Shown here piece by piece: positions 22,622 to 34,737 of a stretch of DNA of 64,000 nucleotides. A program made the position numbers and the translations under genes. Each line of letters starts with the position of its first letter. Position 1 is the first letter of the stretch. Source of the DNA: Primulina eburnea (lineage: Eukaryota; Streptophyta; Magnoliopsida; Lamiales; Gesneriaceae); the NCBI RefSeq assembly GCF_022965805.1, contig NC_133114.1:7150261-7214260 (forward strand), in the 5' to 3' direction. A model generated the notes under the pieces. That model did not search any database, was not told the origin of the DNA, and saw only the letters and a program-made list of their open reading frames with translations.

Positions 22622-25106
22622 CGCTTATCCTTGATAAACAGAAAGTTTAGACTCTTAATTCTAGAATTCTAATAATCCACACTTCTGATGTGTTACTCTG
22701 ATAAGATAAATATTAAGCTGTCCTTACGTCTTCTCAATCCTAAATAAATTTGTCTACCGAAATCCTCGTTTGTGAATCGCAACTTAAAACAACTTATGGT
22801 GACTTAGTTCAATTCAACTATAATCTCGAATTTTGACTTATCCCGCAATTCCTCATACTAGAGATGGATGTCCAAAATTGAACGCACCTTACTTTCCTTA
22901 TAATATACCCAAGATGTTCATTTACCTATTATATTCCAATATTGAAATCTTGACAGCATCCCTTCTTAACTTTATTGAACTCAAGATATGTTAAAACTTC
23001 AAGTCCAAGCATTGGCATTCATGCAGTTCGACTTAAGAGATCTTAGTAAAGCACTTAAAAGTTAAACCTTATCGCAACCCCATAATAATATTAGACTAAG
23101 ATCTTTGAATCGAATCTTTACTTTACCGCACCAAACTTACATAACCTGACTATTTAGAAGTACATCCCAATATAACGTTGTTGCAAATCTTAAGTTCGAG
23201 TAATCTTAATCCATAAAACCCAAAATATACGATACCGATCTTCCACCTAAATAATTAAATTATTCTAGCACCAATTACATGCTTAAACTATTTCCTTTTC
23301 AATTAGAATAAATTTGAGACCTAAGACCCTTGGAATTTCCTTATTTAAGCGAATGTCGCATTCTTACATATTTTTAATGCTTAATTAATACTAGCGTATA
23401 AAACTTAATAAGTTCTCCTATGATAATGATGGGCTAACTCTAATAAATCAACTTCACTTACAACCCATAAATTCTAGAATCCTCATGTAAAGATTCAGAT
23501 TTCTTACTCGATAAAAAAAATCTTAATATTCGTTCATTGATAACTATGATGAACACAACTCGTTTCTTTTGTTATTTAATTCACCCAAAATTTTCGTACG
23601 AACACCTATTTCATAAACTTAAAATTCAAGCTTAAGCGAACCAAATAGTATTAGGTAACATAATCCCAACACACATATTCATTTATTCTCAAGTTTCTCA
23701 ATGACTTTCAAAAATTTCTTAAAACAAGGTGTCTACCTCAAATCTTATATGCGTCTATCAAGTAATCTAACCATCGATCGTACCCAAATTTTTTTTTTTG
23801 AAATATTAAATTCCAACAAAGGTATAATTTTAACTCTTAAGATCATGATTAAAAATTATGATTCATCAAACTTAAATTCCCAATTTTTTTTTGTTAGCTC
23901 CATATCTTCTTATAACTTAACTAACTGATCAACTTTATTTTAAATTATTATCACTCTAAATTCTTAATTTGTCACAGTATTAATTCACTAGAGCTTAAAC
24001 TTTCAAGCCAAATGTCGATTCATCCTACAATGCTCTTGGTTACCAATCCTTATAACCTTATAACCCAATTGTTTCAAGGTTCTAGATATCTCTTCAAACA
24101 TAAATCATCAAATTTCATATCCTTTAAACCATTCGATTCTCACTTACTGCTAACCAATTTCCAAATTTCTTAAAAATTGCAAAATTAGTTCTTACTTTCC
24201 TCGAATATTATCCGATTTGTCCTTAATCTCGAGAATCAACCAATTACCCACAAGTAGTTGGCGTTCCTAATTCTATTTATAGGTTTCCCGTAACATAAAG
24301 TTCAATAATCTTAAGCTTATTAAACAAAAAATCGATTCTCATAACCTCGAAAATTACTGATTTAACCCAATTGTTCCTCCAAAGTTCGAATTTAATCCTC
24401 AAAAATTTCAGAATTTTCAATTTGGCCCTTAAAGTTCTCGAAAATTATCATTTTGGCCCTACAACCTTACGAAATTTGCATTTTTGGTTCCCATAAAATT
24501 TTCAGTTTTAGCCTCATTAAACCTTAAATTCTCAAAACTCAGAATTTAATCCCAAAACTCGATAAACTCGAAAATAGTTTCTTAGAATTTTATTTTTGCA
24601 CTTAGGTCCTCAATTATTAGTTATTACAATTAGGTCCTTAAAATTCTCAATTCATGCAATTCAATCCTTAAATTCAACTGGGTAGAACATGAATTCTAAA
24701 TAAATTCTACGTTTTTATACTTCCAAATTTAGTCGTAGTCTCGAATCATTAATCCTTACATGGAATTCTCAAAAACTAACTAAAATAGCAACCGCAAACA
24801 TCAGTAGTTTCTTAGAAAATCTACAAGTCCCAAGAGCATTTATAATATTCAAGATTAGCTTATGATCCAAAAATTAGAACATCAGTACTACTAGCCAAAA
24901 AAATCAATATAAACAATCCATTATTTCCTTAAATTTAAGCAAATACTGCATAATTAAAGTCTTGACACAAAACATTTCATGAAAACATGCTGTTAAAATA
25001 TTTCATACTTTAAAAGAAATGCGTAAACATAAAACTTACAGACCAAAGACGTGACTTCTTGAGCTTCTTGAGATCAGTAGTAGTATAACCCTTTACAAGA
25101 ACATAG

Positions 25107-25118
25107 GCTCTGATACCA
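25107..25118 (-). other. Primer binding site, element B1
   Basis: TGGTATCAGAGC on the minus strand, two bases (GC) from the LTR end at 25121. The spacer differs from the ACAGG of elements 1, 2, 3, G and H. Confidence 0.9.
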
Positions 25119-25120
25119 GC

Positions 25121-25642
25121 TGTAAAGGCCTAAGAATTCGTGTTTGAAAATTAATGGAAAAATAAAAAAATTTCTTTTTAAATAATTAAAATGCCTCATT
25201 CATAAAATAAACTGATAAATAAAGTTTAATGTTCAAAATAGCAGCGGAAGAAATTATCGTTTGCAAACTAACAATTTAAAATAATCCAACGAAAGATAAA
25301 ATGTTTGAGCATAAAAATGGTAAATGCTGAAAATGAGGTCCTCGGGTTCCACTACTGCCGACCCAAGATGGCTCACTGGTCCCGCCCTCGATCCCGATCT
25401 CATCAGTTCCTACAACAATCAAGTCTAGTGAGTCTAAAGACTCAGCATGCATATATCGTAAATAACGAGTAATAATAATAAAATTTCATGCAAGGTAAAA
25501 ATATCATGAGACTGGTATAACGTGAAAATATCTTGTCATGAGTAATTATAAGACGTGCATAACTGAACTGAAAATCATAAGTGCAATGTTTGCTCCATAG
25601 AGCCCTGTCATATAATAATTTTCTATTGAGATTAGGTTATAC
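25121..25642 (-). repeat. 5' LTR of B1, first part
   Basis: On the minus strand this is the 3' end of the LTR (ending GGCCTTTACA). It is interrupted at 25642 by solo LTR C; TATAC (25638-25642) is duplicated at 36823-36827. It resumes at 36828. Confidence 0.9.
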
Positions 25643-26761
25643 TGTAACGTCCCGAAAATCATAAAGTTCACGTGAATCACATGCATGCAAATTATTAAAT
25701 TTCTTTGGTGTTTTATTAAATTATTTTAAAGTATAAAATGTATTTTATTTTATTAAATTGTGTTTAATTATTTTATGCATTATTATTGCATGAAATGATT
25801 TAATTCATGAAATTTTAAAAGTTCATGCGCTTTGATTTTTAAGTTTCATTTCGCGCTCGAACGAGGAGCGGAGACCGGAGAATTTTCAAGAAATTATTTT
25901 TATTACATGATTAATTTTTTTTATTAATTAATATAAGATGTTTTAAAGGTATTTTTCAAAAATTAGGATTTATTGGGTATTTTTCAATAATGATTTTATT
26001 TTTTTTTACGGTACGCAAAATTTATCGAATCGAGGGACTTTTTGAGAGTTCGGTTAATATTTTCAAAACCTTTCCAACACGAAATCTTTTTCGGGAGTGT
26101 GTTTGGATTTAATGGGTCTACTTTTAAACTTATTGGGCTTAAATATTTTTTTAAACTCTTAAATGACAATTTAGGGTCCATTATCTCTTAATTAACTATT
26201 TTAATAATATCCTAAACTACACCTAAAGCTACCCTACACATTAAACCATCCGACACCCTCTTAAAATACTTCATCCTCTCCATGTTCAGCCTACCCCAGC
26301 TGTTGAGCATCTTAATTTGAAGAGCTTTCATCAAGAAAGCTTCGGTTTTCTCTTTTCTTGCAAGGAGAAATTCATCCGGCGTCTTTTCTTCTCGTTTTTG
26401 TTCATCAAATCATCCAGGCACGCCATGTATCTTCTTTTATGCATCATTCACAGTCATATATGTGCTGTCATGTGTGTTATGTTTATGCATTTTTCGGTAT
26501 TGGCATGGCAAAGCTTTTATGTGCTTGGTTTGGCACGAAAACCGTATGTTGTTGCATACATCTCACGTTTTCATGCATGCTGGTGTAAGGGGTTTCTGTC
26601 TTGGGTGGCTACGAAGATGTTTTGGTTCAAGTATATCAGTGGCAAGAGGCTGGAATTAAGGCTGGTGATGAGGGGAAGGAAAGTTGAAAGAAGTAGCCGA
26701 TAGTTGGGGCTTGAGGTGCTGTGATGGTTGTGGGGCGTGGTCTGGTGTATGGTAGGCTGGG
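25643..26761 (+). repeat. Solo LTR C, left part
   Basis: Starts TGTAACGTCCCG. With 34743-36822 it forms a single LTR of about 3.2 kb flanked by TATAC, with no internal region, so it is a solo LTR left by LTR-LTR recombination. Its end resembles the B1/E LTR end. Element D splits it at CTGGG (26757-26761). A 128-codon ORF at 26317-26703 has no recognisable domain and I do not call it. Confidence 0.88.
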
Positions 26762-28470
26762 TGTGAGAACCCGAAAATTTCGACCGAAGTAAATCAAGTA
26801 AGTGATATAAAAATGATTCAGTAATTTTTGATTCAATTAAACTACTTGAATAATAATTTAAATCTCATCAAACTTAGCTTGAGAAAGTAGATTCTAAGCT
26901 TGGGGATTAGCTCAACAAGAGGCCAATCTACAAGTAACCGTATCCATTGAAGAGTTTTCGCGGGAGGAGTAAAACCCCAGCTCAAGGACGCAAACTTCCA
27001 GCTCGAGGAAGCTCAACCAAGCTTGTCCTAACAAGACTATAAAGGGAGCTAAAATGAGAGCTAAAAGCTTTGGACAAATTAAAGATGCAAGAGATGGCTT
27101 TTGAGTAAACCAAAAAGGGAGCTAAGGGCTTGAGCTAAGGGAAGGACAAATTCATGGTGTAAGAAATAACCATTGAGATTATCAAGGTGACTCATGGGGA
27201 TTATCAAAGCAATTAGTGCCTTTCTTGATCTCCAAGGGATCGGCCACTATGCTAGATGAAGGGTCATTCTTTGGCCTATAAATAGAAGACACCATGCCAT
27301 GCAAAACCTTGCAATCACCAAGCCAAAAATATTCGGCCACTTCCCCATCCACTCTTCAAAAATTTTCGGTCCTCCCCCATCCCACATAAGTCACGGCCGA
27401 AATAAAGAGAAGCGAAGGAAATCCTGTTCGTGCAATCAGAAGTTGCAATTCTGCGTCACAGTGCTGCCCGATCGAAGACTACATTCGCCAAAGACACGCC
27501 GAAGTGCTGCCGAAATTTTGAGAAGGAAGCTTCACTCAAAAATCTACAAGTAAGTGGGCTTTTGAATATGTACTTCAATTCTATTTTTAAACTTGATATG
27601 AAATAATGTGACATGCATGCTAGTGTGTCATTTTCAAAAATCAGTGTGGATAAACTTTAAAATTTCGATCGATTATTCTTTTTGTACTTCGAATTTCTTG
27701 GTTCCGCTGTGTCAGTATGAACAACTTTGAAATCTGAATATCTATAAAGTTCTGTCTATGACTTCTGAATTCTGTTTTCACTGTTACGAGTCAATTTGAA
27801 ATGGGACGAGAATTGTAATTCTGTCTGGCCCCCATTGGTGGGTATAAAACCATGTTCTGTCTGGCCCCCATTGGTGGGTATAAAACCATGTTCTGGCCTC
27901 ACCCCTTAGAGGACTAACATATTGGGGACAATTTGACCATGAATATGAGATGAGTAACAGTGTTATGTTCTGTCTGTTCTGATTGTTCTGTTCCGAATAG
28001 AAATGATCTGTATAGCTTCTGTTTATGTTCTGAATCATTTGATAAGTTCTGTCTCTTATTCGATTCGTTTCCGTTGTGTCAAGTTAAGAATATTAAGCTT
28101 TGAAAGAGAATGTTTTAAGAAAACTAAGTTCTATATGTATCTTTGGAATCGATCGACCCCCACTTGCTGAGTGTTTTCCCAAAACACTCACCCCTTACAA
28201 ATTTCAGATAAGAACGAGGAACAACTGAATGAGGAAGAGCAAGATGCCTTCTGGGGTTGGTGAATCAGAGATCAAGATCAGAATTCAACATTTTACTTTT
28301 CTTTCGTTTCCGCTATTAGAAACTCTGATGTATTTTATTCCTTTGTCATTGTAAGACAATATTTCATTTATGAAAAAGACTGGTTTGATTTGATACGAGG
28401 CTTTATTGTTTTCAATTTAATTGTTAAACAATGCCGGATGTCACCGATGCTTCGGACTCGGGGCGTGACA
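26762..28470 (+). repeat. 5' LTR of element D (1709 bp)
   Basis: TGTGAGAACCCG to GGGGCGTGACA. Contains a clear TATA box, TATAAATA, at 27277-27284, and a 36-bp direct duplication at about 27821-27893 (TCTGTCTGGCCCCC...). It has no GC dyad array. An 84-codon ORF after the TATA box is identical in both LTRs and I regard it as chance. Confidence 0.96.
27277..27284 (+). promoter_or_regulatory. TATA box of element D
   Basis: TATAAATA in GGCCTATAAATAGAAG, a textbook plant TATA box; repeated at 33544-33551 in the 3' LTR. Confidence 0.8.
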
Positions 28471-28476
28471 TTTAAG

Positions 28477-28488
28477 TGGTATCAGAGC
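28477..28488 (+). other. Primer binding site, element D
   Basis: TGGTATCAGAGC, complementary to initiator Met tRNA, six bases after the LTR end. Confidence 0.92.
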
Positions 28489-28731
28489 TACCAGGTTCAT
28501 AATCCCGCTGGGATTTTGACAGACAAAATTTGACAAAGTCAAATTTTGGCAAAAGCCTAGTGCATCCCAATCCCTTCATCTGTTCCCTAAAATTTTCGAA
28601 CAATTTCCAAAAATCTATCCCTTCAATTGTTCCGAAAATATTCAGCGTCCAAATTTCCACGAAAACTTTAGTATTTGTGCCTTTCTATCTTTGATGAGAA
28701 TCTGATATTTTACCTCCATTTATTCTAGGAA

Positions 28732-29229
28732 ATGGATGCTCCCCGTACTCGTGCCCAGGCTGCCCTACGCTTGCGTAAGCTCACCATAGACAATCAAAAA
28801 AGGGAAATTGCAACGTTGAAGGTGCAACTCGCCAAGGAGAAATTGGAAAAGCAAGAGCTTACTGAGAACAGGATTATGCTGGAGTCGGACGTGCAGCGAC
28901 TCACACATCACTTGGACGTGGCGGAGAGCCAAATGATGCAGACACCGACTAATGCAACTCGTTTTGCGCGCTTGGTGGCACTCAACATGGATCTACTCGA
29001 GAGGATAGAGATAGAGAAGGATCACGCTGCTCAGGCTCGTCAGCGTCAGGACCAGTTTATTGCAAAGCAAGAGCGCTACATCTCAAGGATCCACGCCACT
29101 ATGGACGGACTGCAGGATCAGAACAACTATTTACATCTTGTGATAGAAAACATGGCAGAGGAGGAAGTGGCACCTATGGAAGTAATTGTGGACGACAGCG
29201 ACAGCGACAGCGGAGAGTTATTCGACTAG
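28732..29229 (+). CDS. Extra coiled-coil ORF upstream of gag, element D
   Basis: 165 codons starting MDAPRTRAQAALRLRKLT, complete and undamaged, between the primer site and gag. Residues about 15-70 and 85-145 are rich in Leu, Glu, Lys and Gln and look like coiled coil. The C-terminus is acidic (EEEVAPMEVIVDDSDSDS). I recognise no capsid, zinc-knuckle or enzyme motif and do not know its function. It could be an accessory protein or an RNA-binding co-factor. Elements 1-3, G and H have no ORF in this position. Confidence 0.65.
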   Translation: MDAPRTRAQAALRLRKLTIDNQKREIATLKVQLAKEKLEKQELTENRIMLESDVQRLTHHLDVAESQMMQTPTNATRFARLVALNMDLLERIEIEKDHAAQARQRQDQFIAKQERYISRIHATMDGLQDQNNYLHLVIENMAEEEVAPMEVIVDDSDSDSGELFD

Positions 29230-29389
29230 ATTAGCATTATATTAAAGTATCTGAATAAATTGTAACCGAGAAAAATATTATGTGTACCAACTTATTTTGA
29301 AACTTGCTATCAACTTATATTATTGCATGATTAAGAAAATTTGATAAGTATCTTATCTATAAAATGTTTTTTATCTTTATAGGAACAAC

Positions 29390-29542
29390 ATGGACCTCCA
29401 AAACGTTATAAATGAACTTCAGAGTCAACTTCGAGAAAAGGAGTCAGAAATTAAGTCACTAAAAGAAAAAAATGATAAGCTCGAGAAAGATAACTACCAA
29501 TTGGATGGAAATAATATATGTATAGGGGAAGGTGGGCCATAG
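29390..29542 (+). pseudogene. Gag N-terminal remnant, element D
   Basis: ATG at 29390 opens a 50-codon frame (MDLQNVINELQSQLREKESE..., coiled coil) that ends in TAG at 29540-29542. At about 29520 it meets the tail of a CCHC knuckle (GHRIKDC) in another frame. The capsid and the first half of the knuckle are therefore missing, through an out-of-frame deletion that I estimate at several hundred bases from normal Gag length. Reading this ATG as the Gag start is inference. Confidence 0.6.
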
Positions 29543-32500
29543 AATTAAAGACTGTCCGGACAACAAGGACAAAGGGTCGGGGCCCCACAAACAACAGGAA
29601 AACAAGACAAATGCACGGGTTTATGCCATAACCCAAGAGGAAGCCGATAATAGCAACGAAGTTGTGGCAGGTACCATCTTACTCAATAAAATGCCTGCAT
29701 ATGCTTTGTTTGATTGTGGTGCCACCCATTCGTTTGTGTCTAGAAGATATGCTAAGAAGCTTAAACTTGAGCATGATATTCTTAGTGAACCGTTAAGAGT
29801 AGCAACACCGGCTAGTAAAATAATCGAAACTCACAAAGTACATCGAAACTGTAAAATTTGTATCGGCAAACAAATTTTTGAAGTAGAATTGATTCAACTC
29901 AATATGGTGGAGTTTGACATCATTCTTGGAATGGACTGGTTAGCTAAAAACCATGCCATAGTAGACTGTCAGAAGAAAGAAATGAGACTTCAAACTCCAG
30001 CAAAGAGGGAGGTCGTATATCAAGGGAAATCCAAAGAAAGAAAATCTCTGCTATCTGCCTCGCAAGCCTGGAAGGCCATGAAGGGAGGCGAAGAAATTTA
30101 TCTGGCAGTAATTACTGAAGCCAAAGAGGAAGAAGTTCCAAAGTTGGAAGATATTCCAATTGTTCAAGAATTTCCAGACGTTTTTCCCGAAGACTTACCA
30201 GGAGAGATACCCGGTAGAGAAGTAGAATTTGAAATCAACTTGGTCCCTGGTGCTGCACCAATCTCTAAGGCACCATACCGCATGGCTCCAGCTGAATTGA
30301 AGGAATTAAAGGAGCAACTCCAAGAATTGCTGGACAAGAAGCAGATTCGTCCTAGTGCATCTCCTTGGGGAGCCCCAGTGCTTTTTGTAAAGAAAAAGGA
30401 CGGAAGCATGAGACTATGTATCGACTACCGGGAGCTAAACAAGATCACCGTAAAGAATAAGTACCCACTCCCGAGAATAGATGATCTTTTCGATCAGCTA
30501 AAAGGAGCTAAAGTTTTCTCAAAACTTGATCTCAGATCAGGTTACCATCAGTTAAAAGTCAAAGCAGAAGATATCCCTAAGACTGCTTTTAGGACAAGGT
30601 ATGGGCACTACGAATTCACGGTAATGCCGTTTGGTCTAACCAATGCTCCTGCAGCATTCATGGATCTTATGAACCGAGTATTCAAACCGTATCTCGATAA
30701 GTTCGTGGTAGTGTTCATAGATGACATCTTGGTGTACTCACCAAGTGAGGAGGAACATAGTGAGCATCTGCGTCTTACTTTGCAAACATTACGAGAGAAA
30801 GAACTCTATGCCAAATTCAAGAAGTGTGAATTCTGGCTGAAAAGTGTGGCGTTCCTAGGTCATATAATCTCAGAACAAGGGGTGTCAGTAGACCCTAAGA
30901 AAGTAGAGGCAATTAAAGATTGGCCTCAACCTAAAACAGTGACAGAGATAAGGAGTTTTCTGGGATTAGCAGGCTATTATAGAAAATTTGTAGAAGGATT
31001 TTCGTCAATAGCCATCCCACTCACTAAACTTACTCAGAAAAATTCGAAATTCAATTGGAATGAAGCTTGTGAAAAGAGTTTTGAAACCCTGAAGACAAAA
31101 CTCTCATCCACACCAGTACTAATTCTTCCCGAGGATGGTAAGAATTTTACCATATACAGTGATGCTTCAAAGGGAGGGTTAGGGTGTGTGCTTATGCAAG
31201 AGGGTCAGGTAATTGCGTATGCCTCACGACAATTGAAACCCTACGAACAGAATTACCCCACTCATGATTTGGAACTAGCCGCAGTCGTATTCGCGCTTAA
31301 AATCTGGAGGCACTATCTCTATGGAGTAAAATGCGAAGTTTTTACTGATCACCAGAGCCTTAAGTACATTTTCACTCAGAAGGAATTAAACATGAGGCAA
31401 AGAAGGTGGATGGAACTTCTCAAAGATTACGATTTGGTAATCAGTTATCATCCGGGAAAAGCAAATAAAGTGGCAGATGCATTGAGTCGGAAGAACCCCG
31501 GAAAAGTGAGTTTATCGTCATTATCAGTGCAACCAAGTCTCCAAGAGACCATCAAACTAAAACAAAAGCAAGACACCAATATTTTCAAGATAAAGGAACA
31601 AATTCAGGAAGGAAAGATTCCAGAATTTCAAATTGATAAAGATGGTATTCTTTGGATGAAAGGGCGATTGTACGTGCCAAACATCGATGGAATTCGAGAA
31701 GAGGTGATGGCCGAGGCACATAAATCAAGATTTTCAGTACATCCAGGAAGCACCAAGATGTACAGAGATTTGAAAAATAACTACTGGTGGAATGGAATGA
31801 AGAAAGACGTAGCGGTCTTTGTTGCAAAGTGTTTAGTCTGTCAACAAGTCAAGGCGGAACATCAGCGACCTGGAGGGCTTCTGCAGCCATTAGAAATACC
31901 CGAGTGGAAGTGGGATAATATCTCCATGGACTTTGTAGTCGGGTTACCAAAATCAAGGCAGGGTCATGACGGAATCTGGGTGATCATTGACAGGTTAACC
32001 AAGTCTGCCCATTTCTTGCCAGTACGGATGAATTATAACTTGGATAAGTTAGCTACCCTGTATATGGATAATATAGTAAGACTGCATGGGGTACCGGCAA
32101 GTATATTGTCTGATAGAGATCCAAGATTCGTTTCAAGATTTTGGAAAAGTTTTCAAAAGGCCATGGGAACCAAAGTTACGCTCAGCACGGCCTATCATCC
32201 TCAGACCGACGGTCAAACTGAGAGGACAATTCAGACCCTTGAAGACATGTTGAGGGCATGTGCATTGGATTTTCATGGAAATTGGAGTGAGCAGTTACCG
32301 TTGATAGAGTTTGCCTACAATAATAGTTACCACAGTAGCATCGAAATGGCTCCGTACGAGGCACTGTATGGTCGAAAATGTAGATCGCCCTTATACTGGG
32401 ATGAAGTCGGAGAAAAAGCTATCACCGGGCCAGAGCTCATTCAAATAACTGTCGATAAAGTAGCCATAATCAAAGAGAGACTCAAGGCAGCTCAGGATAG

Positions 32501-32978
32501 ACAAAAGAGTTGGGCTGATTTGAAAAGAAGGCCTTTGGAACTAGAAATCGGAGGAAAAGCGTACGTCAAAGTTTCTCCCATGAAAGGAGTGGTTCGGTTC
32601 AGCAAATCCGGCAAGTTGAACCCAAGATATGTGGGACCGTTCGAAATACTGGATAAAGTGGGAACATTGGCTTATCGATTGGCGTTACCGCCTGAGATGT
32701 CCAGAATACATAACGTTTTCCACATCTCACAACTACGAAAATATGTCCCGGACCCGAACCATGTACTTAAAGTTACGCCTCTAATGATCGAAGGTAATCT
32801 GAACGAAGAACTCAAATATGAAGAAGTCCCTATCCGAATAGTGGACACTAAAGACCAAGTGTTGAGACACCGGACCATCCCCTATGTCAAGATACAGTGG
32901 TCAAACCATACTGAAAGAGAGGCAACTTGGGAACTCGAAGAAAAGATGCGGTCACAATACCCTCAACTATTTGAATGA
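29532..32978 (+). CDS. Intact Pol polyprotein (PR-RT-RH-IN-chromodomain), element D
   Basis: 1148 codons without a break. The first residues (MGHRIKDC) are the end of a Gag zinc knuckle, so this ATG is probably not the natural start. Protease: [10 protein letters not shown] near residue 59, with Cys where DTG/DSG is usual. [21 protein letters not shown] near 298 and catalytic FIDDILVY near 394. RNase [12 protein letters not shown] near 540 and [14 protein letters not shown]. Integrase: HHCC from about 729, catalytic Asp near 799 and 859 and Glu near 896. GPY/F module ([10 protein letters not shown]) and a chromodomain-like end ([19 protein letters not shown]) follow. All catalytic residues are present. 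It would reverse-transcribe and integrate element RNA in the nucleus if expressed, and the chromodomain-like end is thought to guide insertion into heterochromatin. Confidence 0.95.
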   Translation: MGHRIKDCPDNKDKGSGPHKQQENKTNARVYAITQEEADNSNEVVAGTILLNKMPAYALFDCGATHSFVSRRYAKKLKLEHDILSEPLRVATPASKIIETHKVHRNCKICIGKQIFEVELIQLNMVEFDIILGMDWLAKNHAIVDCQKKEMRLQTPAKREVVYQGKSKERKSLLSASQAWKAMKGGEEIYLAVITEAKEEEVPKLEDIPIVQEFPDVFPEDLPGEIPGREVEFEINLVPGAAPISKAPYRMAPAELKELKEQLQELLDKKQIRPSASPWGAPVLFVKKKDGSMRLCIDYRELNKITVKNKYPLPRIDDLFDQLKGAKVFSKLDLRSGYHQLKVKAEDIPKTAFRTRYGHYEFTVMPFGLTNAPAAFMDLMNRVFKPYLDKFVVVFIDDILVYSPSEEEHSEHLRLTLQTLREKELYAKFKKCEFWLKSVAFLGHIISEQGVSVDPKKVEAIKDWPQPKTVTEIRSFLGLAGYYRKFVEGFSSIAIPLTKLTQKNSKFNWNEACEKSFETLKTKLSSTPVLILPEDGKNFTIYSDASKGGLGCVLMQEGQVIAYASRQLKPYEQNYPTHDLELAAVVFALKIWRHYLYGVKCEVFTDHQSLKYIFTQKELNMRQRRWMELLKDYDLVISYHPGKANKVADALSRKNPGKVSLSSLSVQPSLQETIKLKQKQDTNIFKIKEQIQEGKIPEFQIDKDGILWMKGRLYVPNIDGIREEVMAEAHKSRFSVHPGSTKMYRDLKNNYWWNGMKKDVAVFVAKCLVCQQVKAEHQRPGGLLQPLEIPEWKWDNISMDFVVGLPKSRQGHDGIWVIIDRLTKSAHFLPVRMNYNLDKLATLYMDNIVRLHGVPASILSDRDPRFVSRFWKSFQKAMGTKVTLSTAYHPQTDGQTERTIQTLEDMLRACALDFHGNWSEQLPLIEFAYNNSYHSSIEMAPYEALYGRKCRSPLYWDEVGEKAITGPELIQITVDKVAIIKERLKAAQDRQKSWADLKRRPLELEIGGKAYVKVSPMKGVVRFSKSGKLNPRYVGPFEILDKVGTLAYRLALPPEMSRIHNVFHISQLRKYVPDPNHVLKVTPLMIEGNLNEELKYEEVPIRIVDTKDQVLRHRTIPYVKIQWSNHTEREATWELEEKMRSQYPQLFE

Positions 32979-32990
32979 ACAAGTTAATGC

Positions 32991-33028
32991 AAGTTTCGAG
33001 GACGAAACTTTCAATAAGACGGGAGGGA
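32991..33028 (+). promoter_or_regulatory. AGGA-loop hairpin and polypurine tract, element D
   Basis: AAGTTTCG-AGGA-CGAAACTT (32991-33010), an 8-bp perfect stem 12 bases after the pol stop. The polypurine tract AAGACGGGAGGGA ends at 33028. The stem differs from the other families by paired changes. Confidence 0.83.
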
Positions 33029-34737
33029 TGTGAGAACCCGAAAATTTCGACCGAAGTAAATCAAGTAAGTGATATAAAAATGATTCAGTAATTTTTGATT
33101 CAATTAAACTACTTGAATAATAATTTAAATCTCATCAAACTTAGCTTGAGAAAGTAGATTCTAAGCTTGGGGATTAGCTCAACAAGAGGCCAATCTACAA
33201 GTAACCGTATCCATTGAAGAGTTTTCGCGGGAGGAGTAAAACCCCAGCTCAAGGACGCAAACTTCCAGCTCGAGGAAGCTCAACCAAGCTTGTCCTAACA
33301 AGACTATAAAGGGAGCTAAAATGAGAGCTAAAAGCTTTGGACAAATTAAAGATGCAAGAGATGGCTTTTGAGTAAACCAAAAAGGGAGCTAAGGGCTTGA
33401 GCTAAGGGAAGGACAAATTCATGGTGTAAGAAATAACCATTGAGATTATCAAGGTGACTCATGGGGATTATCAAAGCAATTAGTGCCTTTCTTGATCTCC
33501 AAGGGATCGGCCACTATGCTAGATGAAGGGTCATTCTTTGGCCTATAAATAGAAGACACCATGCCATGCAAAACCTTGCAATCACCAAGCCAAAAATATT
33601 CGGCCACTTCCCCATCCACTCTTCAAAAATTTTCGGTCCTCCCCCATCCCACATAAGTCACGGCCGAAATAAAGAGAAGCGAAGGAAATCCTGTTCGTGC
33701 AATCAGAAGTTGCAATTCTGCGTCACAGTGCTGCCCGATCGAAGACTACATTCGCCAAAGACACGCCGAAGTGCTGCCGAAATTTTGAGAAGGAAGCTTC
33801 ACTCAAAAATCTACAAGTAAGTGGGCTTTTGAATATGTACTTCAATTCTATTTTTAAACTTGATATGAAATAATGTGACATGCATGCTAGTGTGTCATTT
33901 TCAAAAATCAGTGTGGATAAACTTTAAAATTTCGATCGATTATTCTTTTTGTACTTCGAATTTCTTGGTTCCGCTGTGTCAGTATGAACAACTTTGAAAT
34001 CTGAATATCTATAAAGTTCTGTCTATGACTTCTGAATTCTGTTTTCACTGTTACGAGTCAATTTGAAATGGGACGAGAATTGTAATTCTGTCTGGCCCCC
34101 ATTGGTGGGTATAAAACCATGTTTTGTCTGGCCCCCATTGGTGGGTATAAAACCATGTTCTGGCCTCACCCCTTAGAGGACTAACATATTGGGGACAATT
34201 TGACCATGAATATGAGATGAGTAACAGTGTTATGTTCTGTCTGTTCTGATTGTTCTGTTCCGAATAGAAATGATCTGTATAGCTTCTGTTTATGTTCTGA
34301 ATCATTTGATAAGTTCTGTCTCTTATTCGATTCGTTTCCGTTGTGTCAAGTTAAGAATATTAAGCTTTGAAAGAGAATGTTTTAAGAAAACTAAGTTCTA
34401 TATGTATCTTTGGAATCGATCGACCCCCACTTGCTGAGTGTTTTCCCAAAACACTCACCCCTTACAAATTTCAGATAAGAACGAGGAACAACTGAATGAG
34501 GAAGAGCAAGATGCCTTCTGGGGTTGGTGAATCAGAGATCAAGATCAGAATTCAACATTTTACTTTTCTTTCGTTTCCGCTATTAGAAACTCTGATGTAT
34601 TTTATTCCTTTGTCATTGTAAGACAATATTTCATTTATGAAAAAGACTGGTTTGATTTGATACGAGGCTTTATTGTTTTCAATTTAATTGTTAAACAATG
34701 CCGGATGTCACCGATGCTTCGGACTCGGGGCGTGACA
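33029..34737 (+). repeat. 3' LTR of element D (1709 bp)
   Basis: Same length and, by eye, same sequence as 26762-28470 apart from one base. TATA box at 33544-33551. Confidence 0.96.

Larger units (their letters stand above)
22584..25120 (-). mobile_element. Non-coding internal region of element B1 (LARD-like)
   Basis: 2.5 kb between the polypurine tract and the primer site, AT-rich, with stops in all frames and no recognisable gag or pol motif. About 24180-24700 is a degenerate repetition of phrases like TTTGGCCCT, AATTTAATCC and AAAATTCTCGAAA. With LTRs of 3.7 kb this fits a large retrotransposon derivative, mobilised by proteins of another element; that is inference from structure. Confidence 0.8.
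26762..34737 (+). mobile_element. Young Ty3/Gypsy element D, gag-deleted
   Basis: Complete 7976-bp insertion with CTGGG duplications at 26757-26761 and 34738-34742. LTRs of 1709 bp each differ, as far as I can read them, at one base (C in the left copy, T at the matching site near 34124). It carries an extra 165-aa ORF, a gag remnant and an intact pol frame. It belongs to a different subgroup from elements 1-3: the LTR starts TGTGAGAACCCG and the primer spacer is TTTAAG. Confidence 0.97.

Noticed and set aside
26317..26703. 128-codon ORF in solo LTR C
   Set aside because: No domain, composition like the surrounding LTR, and overlapping ORFs in the other frames of the same strand. I see nothing to support a gene.
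27299..27553. 84-codon ORF just after the TATA box of element D's LTR (also 33566-33820)
   Set aside because: Its identity in both LTRs follows from the LTR copies being identical. It has no recognisable domain, and short ORFs here are expected by chance.
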